A stretch of DNA of 37,644 bases from Bacteroidales bacterium (GTDB lineage Bacteria > Bacteroidota > Bacteroidia > Bacteroidales > FEN-979): assembly GCA_023229525.1 (NCBI GenBank), contig JALNZC010000037.1:1-37644 (forward strand), given 5' to 3'. Both the position numbers and the translations under genes were made by a program. Positions 15,528-23,240 of this stretch are shown here, one piece after another (the stretch's first letter is position 1; every line of letters starts with the position of its first letter). The notes beneath the pieces were generated by a model. That model saw only the letters and a program-made list of their open reading frames with translations. It did not search any database and was not told where the DNA came from.

Positions 15528-18500
15528 TTGAATCATACTGAATTCATTACAGCCTATAAAAACCATCCCGGGATAAAGGATATCTTAAGCCAGTTCCATC
15601 CGGATGTTCTTAACACTGACCCGGGAAATATCCAAGATACTCCAACGCTTCCGCCTGCTACCTTGATACCCGGCGAAACCGAGAATTCAGCATCTCACAA
15701 CCTCACCAACTCACCAACTCACCAACTCACCATCTCCCCATCTCACCACTTCCCCAAATTCCGGTTTGTTTTGAAAGGCCTTGTTGGTTCATCGCGATCG
15801 CTTATTGCCACCAGTGTATTCAACCATACAACCAACATTCATTTATTCTTACTTCCTGACAGGGAATCAGCGGCCTATTTTTATAATGACCTGGAACAAA
15901 TTCTGGGTGAACTGGAATTTCCAACAAAGAAAAAACGGGTTCTTTTTTTTCCGTCTTCGTTCAAACACGGCTTTCATACCGGTAATAAAGATAACCAGGG
16001 ATTGCTGGCACGGACCGAAGTCCTTACCCGGCTTAACGGGAGATCCCGGAAATTGATGCTCGTGAGCTATCCTGAAGCCGTTTCCGAAAAGGTAGTCAAT
16101 AAAAAATATATAGAAAAAAACACCCTGAAACTCTCCGTTGGGGAACAGGTCAATATGGATTTTATCCTCGACTTGCTGATCGAATATGAATTTGAACGCT
16201 CAGACTTTGTCGTCGAACCGGGTCAGTTTTCGTTAAGGGGCGGATTGATCGACATTTATTCCTTTAGCAATGATCATCCTTACAGGATCGAATTTTCGGG
16301 GAATGAAGTGGCTTCCCTCCGGTCTTTTGATCCATCCACCCAACTTTCAATCGAAAAAATCAATGAAATCACCATAATCCCGGATATCCGCGTAAATGCT
16401 GAAAAACAAATGTCCTATGAATCCATTTTTTCATTCCTGCCGGGAAATACGGCTCTCTGGCTTGATGATGCAGGATTCATGGCGGATATTTTGGAAAAAC
16501 AACCTGTATCGGAACTATTGCTCACGGGAAATGAATTCCTGAAGTTGTTGCTTGGTTTTTCCACGATCGAATTTGGGCAACGGTTTTATTTTAAAACTGC
16601 CCGTCCGGTTATTTTTAATACAGCGCCACAGCCTTCATTCAATAAAAACTTTGACCTCCTGTTGCAGAATCTGCTTGAAAATGCCGAAAATGGATTCCGG
16701 AATTTTCTCCTTGCCGACAATCCAAAGCAAGCCGAACGTTTGCATAGCATATTTGAAGACATAGAAACGAAGGACGAAGGACGAAAGACGAAAGACGAAA
16801 AAAAAGCCTCGTCCCTCGTCCCTCGTCCTTCGTCCCTCGTTACCTTAGATTTCTCCCTCCATGAGGGTTTTATCGACAAGGATCTGAAACTGGCTTGCTA
16901 TACAGACCATCAGATATTTGAACGTTATCACAAATTTCATTTGCAGGAGGGATATGCAGGCAAGGAAGCGTTGACATTAAGGGAACTTTATGATCTCCGG
17001 CCGGGTGATTTTGTGACCCATATCGATCATGGTGTGGGACGTTTCGACGGACTGGAAAAAATAGTGAACAATGGCAGGGAGCAGGAAGCCATCCGGTTAA
17101 TTTACAAAAATGACGATTTGTTATATGTCAGCATTCACTCACTTCACCGGATTTCGAAATATATCGGCAAAGAAGGAAGCGCTCCTTCATTGAACCGTTT
17201 GGGATCGGATTCCTGGAACAAACTCAAGAATAAAACCAAAAACCGTGTCAAGGACATCGCGAAAGATTTGATTAAACTTTACGCTGAACGTCGTGCCACC
17301 GCCGGACTGTCGTGTTCACCCGATACTTATCTCCAGGCCGAACTGGAAGCGTCTTTCATTTACGAAGATACTCCCGATCAAATCAAGGCAACTCAGGATG
17401 TAAAGCGTGATCTTGAGGATTCTTGGCCGATGGACCGGTTGATCTGTGGTGATGTTGGATTTGGAAAAACCGAAATCGCCATACGCGCCGCTTTTAAGGT
17501 CGTGGCCGAAAGCAAACAGGTAGCAATCCTTGTTCCCACAACGATTCTCGCACTACAACATTTTAAAACATTTACAGAAAGGTTGAATACATTTCCTTGC
17601 CGTGTCGATTATATCAACCGCTTTAAATCGGCAAAATCACAGAAAGAGTTATTGATTGACCTTGAAGCCGGCAAAGTGGATATTCTGATTGGTACTCATC
17701 GCCTGTTAAGCAAAGATATCCGTTTCAAAGACCTTGGACTGCTCATCATTGACGAGGAACAAAAATTCGGTGTTGGCGCCAAGGAAAAAATCAAGCAATT
17801 GAAAGTAAATGTCGATACGCTAACCTTGACCGCTACCCCGATTCCCCGAACGCTTCAGTTCTCGCTTATGGGAGCGCGGGATCTCTCCATAATCAACACT
17901 CCTCCACCCAACCGGTATCCGGTTCAGACAGAGATCCATCCCTTTGGTGAGGAGCTCATCAGGGAGGCCATCACTTTTGAAATTTCACGGGGCGGACAAG
18001 TGTTTTTTGTCAATACCCGGGTTCAGAATATTTTGGAAGTGGCAAGGATGGTACAGCGAATGGTTCCGCGAGCAAAAGTCGCCATTGCCCATGGCCAGAT
18101 GGAAGGACATAAACTTGAAAAGGTGATGGTTGATTTCATTGAAGGTGAATATGATGTATTGGTGGCTACAACAATTATCGAATCGGGACTCGATATTTCC
18201 AACGTCAATACCATTATCATCAATGACGCCCATCATTACGGACTCAGCGACCTGCACCAGTTGCGCGGAAGGGTAGGGCGTTCCAATAAAAAAGCATTCT
18301 GTTACCTTCTTGCACCACCCATGTCGTCATTGACGGATGAATCACGTAAGAGATTACGCGCAATCGAAGAATTTGCCGACCTGGGAAGCGGTTTCAATAT
18401 TGCGATGCGCGACCTTGATATACGGGGAGCGGGCAACATTCTTGGAGCAGAGCAAAGCGGCTTCATCTCTGAAATTGGTTATGAAATGTATCAGAAGATT

Positions 18501-19040
18501 CTGGATGAGGCACTACTCGAATTAAAGGAAACCGAGTTCAGGGATGTTTTTCCCATGGAAGAACAGTCGGAATTTATACGCGATTGTGCCATTGAGACCG
18601 ATCTCGAAATCCTCATCCCCGATTATTATATCACCAACATTACCGAACGTCTTAATTTGTATAAAGAGCTGGACTCCATAGAAACAGAAGCAAATCTTGT
18701 TGCATTCAGGGAAAGACTCATCGACCGTTTTGGTTCCGTGCCTGTTCAGACTGAATCATTGCTTCATACAATTCGCTTGCGATGGCTTGCGCGCAAGTTA
18801 GGTTTTGAAAAACTGGTACTCCGGAAAAGTCGGTTAATTGCTTATTTTCTAAGTAACCCCGACTCAGTTTACTATCAATCCCCTCAGTTTACCACCATCC
18901 TGGAATTCCTCAAGATGAATCCGGCATTCTGCAAAATGAAACAGGAAAATGACCGCCTCTTCCTGACTTTCAAGGAAATTTCAACCATTGAAGAATCAAT
19001 AAATAAACTGGAACAATTCCAAACTTCAAAAAGTTACTAA
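15528..19040 (+). CDS. mfd: Transcription-repair coupling factor (Mfd)
   Basis: Mfd removes RNA polymerase stalled at DNA lesions and recruits UvrA. The 1170-residue protein has an N-terminal UvrB-like module, the RNA-polymerase interaction region beginning LRPGDFVTHIDHGVGRF (about 490), and a superfamily 2 translocase with Walker A GDVGFGKTE (641-649), DEEQ (742-745), TLTATPIPRTL and LRGRVGRS. A C-terminal TRCF domain follows. The start is TTG with AAGGAG upstream; no ATG is suitably placed. It is somewhat longer than usual because of two repeat-encoded inserts. One is a Thr/Ser/Pro/His-rich stretch (about 55-76) from an 8-bp repeat; the other is a charged and Ser-rich stretch (about 413-438) from 7-bp repeats in inverted orientation. 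Both lie in N-terminal variable regions, and the frame is intact. Confidence 0.95.
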   Translation: MNHTEFITAYKNHPGIKDILSQFHPDVLNTDPGNIQDTPTLPPATLIPGETENSASHNLTNSPTHQLTISPSHHFPKFRFVLKGLVGSSRSLIATSVFNHTTNIHLFLLPDRESAAYFYNDLEQILGELEFPTKKKRVLFFPSSFKHGFHTGNKDNQGLLARTEVLTRLNGRSRKLMLVSYPEAVSEKVVNKKYIEKNTLKLSVGEQVNMDFILDLLIEYEFERSDFVVEPGQFSLRGGLIDIYSFSNDHPYRIEFSGNEVASLRSFDPSTQLSIEKINEITIIPDIRVNAEKQMSYESIFSFLPGNTALWLDDAGFMADILEKQPVSELLLTGNEFLKLLLGFSTIEFGQRFYFKTARPVIFNTAPQPSFNKNFDLLLQNLLENAENGFRNFLLADNPKQAERLHSIFEDIETKDEGRKTKDEKKASSLVPRPSSLVTLDFSLHEGFIDKDLKLACYTDHQIFERYHKFHLQEGYAGKEALTLRELYDLRPGDFVTHIDHGVGRFDGLEKIVNNGREQEAIRLIYKNDDLLYVSIHSLHRISKYIGKEGSAPSLNRLGSDSWNKLKNKTKNRVKDIAKDLIKLYAERRATAGLSCSPDTYLQAELEASFIYEDTPDQIKATQDVKRDLEDSWPMDRLICGDVGFGKTEIAIRAAFKVVAESKQVAILVPTTILALQHFKTFTERLNTFPCRVDYINRFKSAKSQKELLIDLEAGKVDILIGTHRLLSKDIRFKDLGLLIIDEEQKFGVGAKEKIKQLKVNVDTLTLTATPIPRTLQFSLMGARDLSIINTPPPNRYPVQTEIHPFGEELIREAITFEISRGGQVFFVNTRVQNILEVARMVQRMVPRAKVAIAHGQMEGHKLEKVMVDFIEGEYDVLVATTIIESGLDISNVNTIIINDAHHYGLSDLHQLRGRVGRSNKKAFCYLLAPPMSSLTDESRKRLRAIEEFADLGSGFNIAMRDLDIRGAGNILGAEQSGFISEIGYEMYQKILDEALLELKETEFRDVFPMEEQSEFIRDCAIETDLEILIPDYYITNITERLNLYKELDSIETEANLVAFRERLIDRFGSVPVQTESLLHTIRLRWLARKLGFEKLVLRKSRLIAYFLSNPDSVYYQSPQFTTILEFLKMNPAFCKMKQENDRLFLTFKEISTIEESINKLEQFQTSKSY
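15691..15754. repeat. Octanucleotide tandem repeat (CAACTCAC-type, 8 units) inside mfd
   Basis: Eight consecutive 8-bp units, three of them CAACTCAC, lie inside the mfd reading frame and encode N-L-T-N-S-P-T-H-Q-L-T-like peptide. Gain or loss of one unit would shift the frame near the N-terminus. Confidence 0.95.
16767..16840. repeat. Heptanucleotide repeat in inverted arrangement inside mfd
   Basis: Five units ACGAAGG/ACGAAAG (16767-16801) are followed by four units TCGTCCC/TCGTCCT and a partial unit (16809-16840). The two halves are near reverse complements, so the stretch can form a hairpin. It encodes T-K-D-E-G-R-K-T-K-D-E-K-K then S-S-L-V-P-R-P-S-S-L-V. Confidence 0.95.
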
Positions 19041-19080
19041 CATTTATTTATTCTTTAATCTTTACTGCCATAACTTTTTT

Positions 19081-19088
19081 TACTTTTG
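19081..19088 (+). promoter_or_regulatory. -7 promoter element (TACTTTTG) of the lamin-tail protein gene
   Basis: Exact match to TAnnTTTG, 39 bases before the ATG at 19128, separating this gene from mfd. Confidence 0.55.
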
Positions 19089-19127
19089 TTAGCTGTTTCA
19101 CAAACCTGAAATTCAAAAATTTTTAAT

Positions 19128-20150
19128 ATGAAAAAACGTTTACTTTTTTTTATTGCATTGTTACCAGCCTTGTTTAGCAATGCGCAAACCAATTGTTCCG
19201 ACATCTTTATGTCTGAATATGTTGAAGGGTGGAATAACAACAAGGCTCTCGAATTGTATAATCCCACCAACGCACCTATAATTCTTGATAATGCTTACAG
19301 ACTGATCAGATGGTCAAATGGCAGCACTACAGCTGATACGGATCCGATGTATAACCTGCCACTGGCAGGTACTATCGGACCTTATAAAACCTGGGTGATC
19401 ATCCAGGATACCCTTAAACCAGGCCAGGATTCAATGGTATGGCCTCCCTTGCGTAAAAAGGCAAACTGGCTTGCTCCTTACGACTATGATGGAACAACCC
19501 CTGGAGGAAGATGTGTTTTCTGGAATGGAGATGATGCAATATCCGTACAGAAAAAGCAGCAAAACGGGACCTGGAAAGACATTGACATTTTTGGAGAGAT
19601 CGGTATTATCCCACTCAACTGGCAAGGGTTAACCAATCCATCCGGTTCCTGGACCGATACCAAACCATACGTACTCGGAGTTGGGAGGTATCTGACGAAA
19701 AGTAAAACCCTGGTGCGGAAACATACAGTTAAGTTTGGGATCGACCGGATAGTTATGAGCCATTATGGAGATTCACTTACTGGTGGGGTACCCAACAGTT
19801 TTTATGCCCTGAAAGAGTACGATTCGCTACCTGCCAATTTTTTCGACAGTTTAGGGACTCATTGGTGTGATTGCAAAACTTCATTCGCGGTTAATGAACT
19901 TCAGCATGCCAACCGGATCAATGTACAACCTAATCCGGTAACCGATAATCAATTCAGGGTACTTTCCTCTTCAACCATAGCTTCCATTGAGATTCTTTCT
20001 GTTGTGGGTCAATCGGTCTTCTTCAGAAACTATGCATCCCGTCTTCGCGAAGTGACAGTTCACCTAAATGATTTAACTGCCGGGGTTTACCTGGTCAAGG
20101 TGGTCAGCTCTGATAACCAGACAATAATCAAAAAAATCATAATCCAGTAA
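19128..20150 (+). CDS. Secreted lamin-tail-domain protein with T9SS sorting domain
   Basis: The 340-residue protein has a signal peptide (about 1-19, ending FSNAQ). A lamin-tail (LTD) domain (about 20-150) follows, recognisable by DIFMSEYVEGWNNNKALELYN and the later W-I-I-Q-D-T strand. The C-terminal sorting domain (about 262-340) starts at the INVQPNPV motif and ends KKIIIQ. Bacterial LTDs are Ig-fold modules often attached to secreted nucleases and phosphatases, but no catalytic domain is recognisable in the middle region (about 150-255). The protein is probably an exported or surface-held binding protein. It has its own promoter and terminator and sits just before a TonB-dependent receptor. 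Confidence 0.85.
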   Translation: MKKRLLFFIALLPALFSNAQTNCSDIFMSEYVEGWNNNKALELYNPTNAPIILDNAYRLIRWSNGSTTADTDPMYNLPLAGTIGPYKTWVIIQDTLKPGQDSMVWPPLRKKANWLAPYDYDGTTPGGRCVFWNGDDAISVQKKQQNGTWKDIDIFGEIGIIPLNWQGLTNPSGSWTDTKPYVLGVGRYLTKSKTLVRKHTVKFGIDRIVMSHYGDSLTGGVPNSFYALKEYDSLPANFFDSLGTHWCDCKTSFAVNELQHANRINVQPNPVTDNQFRVLSSSTIASIEILSVVGQSVFFRNYASRLREVTVHLNDLTAGVYLVKVVSSDNQTIIKKIIIQ

Positions 20151-20178
20151 CAATTTTCAGGTTGAATTTCAATTTATT

Positions 20179-20214
20179 ATAGGGGCATCCAGGAACGGAT
20201 TGCCCCTATGTTTT
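20179..20214 (+). terminator. Rho-independent terminator after the lamin-tail gene
   Basis: Stem ATAGGGGCA (20179-20187) pairs perfectly with TGCCCCTAT (20201-20209), with a 13-base loop and TTTT after. It separates the lamin-tail gene from the TonB receptor gene. Confidence 0.8.
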
Positions 20215-20240
20215 CTCACAATAAATCAAATTTCTGACTT

Positions 20241-23132
20241 ATGATCAAACGTTTTACTGTTTTCTCTATCGCAATCCTGTTTCCCGTGTGTCTTTTTGCC
20301 CAAAAATATATGATCCGTGGCGTCATAACAGATGCCAACTCGGGAGAAACCCTCATCGGCGCTACCATCATTTATGGTGAAAACAAAGGAGTTGTTACCG
20401 ATATGGATGGAAGATATTACCTCAAAGTCGACAAAGGGACTTATCACCTGAAAGTGTCTTATGTAGGTTATATCGCCCAGGAAATGGACGTTATTGTTCT
20501 GAATACAGAAGTGACTCAGGACTTCAAATTAAATACACTTACCCTAACTGAGGTTGAGGTGGTAGGCGACGTTGCAAAAACCCGGGAAACACCGGTGGCA
20601 TTCTCCACAGTTCGACCGATTCAGTTACAGGAAGAACTTGCCAGTCGTGATATTCCCATGATCCTGAACAAAACGCCAGGGGTTTATGCAACACAGCTGG
20701 GTGGAGGCGATGGTGATGCCCGCATCAACATCCGGGGTTTCAGTCAGCGTAATCTGGCAGTGATGATTGACGGAATTCCCGTCAATGATATGGAAAACGG
20801 TTGGGTCTACTGGTCAAACTGGTTCGGATTGGATGCTGTTACCCGCAATATTCAGGTACAGCGCGGTCTCGGAGCATCCAAACTGGCGCTTCCTTCAGTT
20901 GGAGGTACTATGAATATTATCACCAAAGGAATAGATGCAAATCTTGGTGGTATTATCAAACAGGAGATGGGAAGCGATGGTTATCTGCGCACCTCGCTTG
21001 GAGTTACCACGGGCCAGCTGAAACACGGTTGGGGCGTGACTGTTGCCGGTTCCTACAAGCAGGGTAATGGCTGGGTTGACAATACATGGACCAAGGGTTG
21101 GTTTGGCTACATCCGTATCGATAAAAAATTGGGAAATCATACCCTTACCTTTTCAGCTATGGGAGCTCCCCAGCAGCACGCACAGCGGTCCTATATGAAA
21201 TCCATTGCCACGTTTGATAAGGATTATGCGTTGAAACTCGGTGTACGCCAGGGATTGATAGATTCTACCTATAGTTACGGGCTCCGGTATAATTCCAATT
21301 GGGGTTATATTAACCGTTGGACTGCAAAGGATAACGAGGGGAACCCCATTTACCAGGATAATCCGGAAAGCCTTCCCCAGTCACTGAATTATTATTTCAA
21401 GCCGCAATTAAGCCTTCGTCATTTTTGGCGTGCCAGCGATAATTTTTATTGGTCCAATATTCTCTATGCCTCTATCGGAAATGGCGGTGGTACAAATACT
21501 TACAGGACAAATTCCGCCGGATCACGGGGAAGCTCTACGTTCCCAGTAATTATTGAAAATGGACTTATCGACTTTCAATCAGCATATAATCGAAACATGA
21601 ATGACAATACCCGTCGGGCTGAACAGATTATCCGCAGTAGTGTCAACAACCACAGGTGGTATGGATTGTTGTCGACCTTTAATTGGGAACTCAATCCACT
21701 ATGGACGCTTTCAGGGGGAATTGATCTCAGGACATATAAAGGCGAACACTTTGGAGAAGTATATGATCTTCTGGGGGGCGATTTCATGCGTGATGATGGG
21801 AATAAGAACATCAATCCTTACCAGACTAAGTTGATTGAAGGCGATAAAGTCTATTATTATAATGATTCCAAAGTTCGCTGGGGTGGAATTTTTGCCCAAC
21901 TCGAATTCAAAAAAGGGAACTGGACCGCATTTCTGAACCTCACTTCGGCAATTTCAGCTTATAAACGAATAGACTATTTCAAGAAAAAGGATCTGGTCAT
22001 CGACGGGAATACTTTCACAGAGGCTATAGGACATGATGATATTTTCTATTATAATGGTTCACAGAATCTAACCTATAATTTTGGAGACCCTGTGCAGCCT
22101 TGGAAGTCAAACGATACCGTATTTGTTGTAAAGCAGCGTGGATTAACAAGAGATACCTTGTATATTGTGAACGCAACTGCCTATGACATCAACTCAACCC
22201 AGGCTAGAGCTACTCAGACCAAATGGAAAGTTTTTCCCGGTTTTACAGCCAAAGGTGGTGTCAATTACAATATCGATAACCGGAATAATGTATTTATGAA
22301 TCTCGGTTATCTTTCTAAGGCCCCGAGGTTTTCAAATGTTTTCAGTAATGAAAATAAAGAGTACCTGGATGCAAAAAACGAAATTGTTCAGGCCTTGGAG
22401 GTAGGTTATAGTTACAATTCAAAAACAATCGGATTGAATATCAACGGATATCTTACAAAATGGAAAAACCGTCCATTAGATGCGGCTGCCTCTGTCACCA
22501 TTGATAACGAACCCTATCCCGTGAACATAAATGGAATGGATGCATTTCATAAAGGAATTGAAATAGAGTTTGGATGGAAACCAGTCCCAATGCTTCAATG
22601 GGACCAGGTTCTTTCCTGGGGTGATTGGAGATGGACTTCTGCTGATACTGCCTTAGTTTATGATGCAGCTGGCAATCTGCTTAAGAAGTTTTATTTTGAT
22701 GCAAAAGGTGTTCATGTTGGCGATGCCGCACAATTTCAGTTTATGGAAAGCCTTCGCTGGGAAATCATCAAATATCTTTACGTGTCTGGAAGTTTTACCC
22801 TTTTTGCCAAAAACTATTCTCAGATGGATCCAACATCACTCGATCCGGTCAACAATCCAAAAGGTTTCGATGAAAACGGTAATCCGCGCGACTCATGGCA
22901 ACTCCCGGTTTATTATCTTGTTGACTTGAATGCAGGATACCGGTTTACATTCAAACGTTTTAAGCTCGACATTCGGGCCAGTGTACTGAATGTCCTCGAC
23001 AGGGTATACATTTCCGATGCCCAAAACAATGATTCTTACTCAACCAGTACCACCGATTTTGACGCCTCTTCTGCCGGGGTTTTCTTTGGAGTGGGCAGGA
23101 CGTTCAATGCTTCAATCGCACTAAGTTACTAG
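20241..23132 (+). CDS. TonB-dependent outer-membrane receptor with carboxypeptidase-regulatory-like domain
   Basis: The 963-residue protein has a signal peptide (about 1-20), a CarboxypepD_reg-like beta domain (about 24-110; RGVITDANSGETLIGATI, DMDGRYYLKV), a plug domain (about 120-235; LNKTPGVYATQ, INIRGFSQRN, MIDGIPVND, GGTMNIITKG) and a beta-barrel to the C-terminus, which ends in an aromatic residue (IALSY). It should import a substrate too large for porins, using TonB/ExbBD energy. The SusC-type TonB-box organisation and a SusD partner are absent, so it is a general receptor rather than a clear SusCD pair. Flanking genes encode two T9SS-secreted proteins, one with a phospholipase-D fold. 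This suggests that the receptor takes up products of their activity, which is inference. Confidence 0.92.
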   Translation: MIKRFTVFSIAILFPVCLFAQKYMIRGVITDANSGETLIGATIIYGENKGVVTDMDGRYYLKVDKGTYHLKVSYVGYIAQEMDVIVLNTEVTQDFKLNTLTLTEVEVVGDVAKTRETPVAFSTVRPIQLQEELASRDIPMILNKTPGVYATQLGGGDGDARINIRGFSQRNLAVMIDGIPVNDMENGWVYWSNWFGLDAVTRNIQVQRGLGASKLALPSVGGTMNIITKGIDANLGGIIKQEMGSDGYLRTSLGVTTGQLKHGWGVTVAGSYKQGNGWVDNTWTKGWFGYIRIDKKLGNHTLTFSAMGAPQQHAQRSYMKSIATFDKDYALKLGVRQGLIDSTYSYGLRYNSNWGYINRWTAKDNEGNPIYQDNPESLPQSLNYYFKPQLSLRHFWRASDNFYWSNILYASIGNGGGTNTYRTNSAGSRGSSTFPVIIENGLIDFQSAYNRNMNDNTRRAEQIIRSSVNNHRWYGLLSTFNWELNPLWTLSGGIDLRTYKGEHFGEVYDLLGGDFMRDDGNKNINPYQTKLIEGDKVYYYNDSKVRWGGIFAQLEFKKGNWTAFLNLTSAISAYKRIDYFKKKDLVIDGNTFTEAIGHDDIFYYNGSQNLTYNFGDPVQPWKSNDTVFVVKQRGLTRDTLYIVNATAYDINSTQARATQTKWKVFPGFTAKGGVNYNIDNRNNVFMNLGYLSKAPRFSNVFSNENKEYLDAKNEIVQALEVGYSYNSKTIGLNINGYLTKWKNRPLDAAASVTIDNEPYPVNINGMDAFHKGIEIEFGWKPVPMLQWDQVLSWGDWRWTSADTALVYDAAGNLLKKFYFDAKGVHVGDAAQFQFMESLRWEIIKYLYVSGSFTLFAKNYSQMDPTSLDPVNNPKGFDENGNPRDSWQLPVYYLVDLNAGYRFTFKRFKLDIRASVLNVLDRVYISDAQNNDSYSTSTTDFDASSAGVFFGVGRTFNASIALSY

Positions 23133-23240
23133 CAGATTTATTGATGAGATATTAAACTATTTTGTTAAAGAATTAATAGATTGTGATTTCACAAGCTGAA
23201 ATTAAACGGAAATAAACTTAAAAGAGAAAAAATATAAATC

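Noticed and set aside
23157..23165. TATTTTG before the phospholipase-D-fold gene
   Set aside because: One base shorter than TAnnTTTG and about 75 bases from the ATG; too weak to call a promoter.
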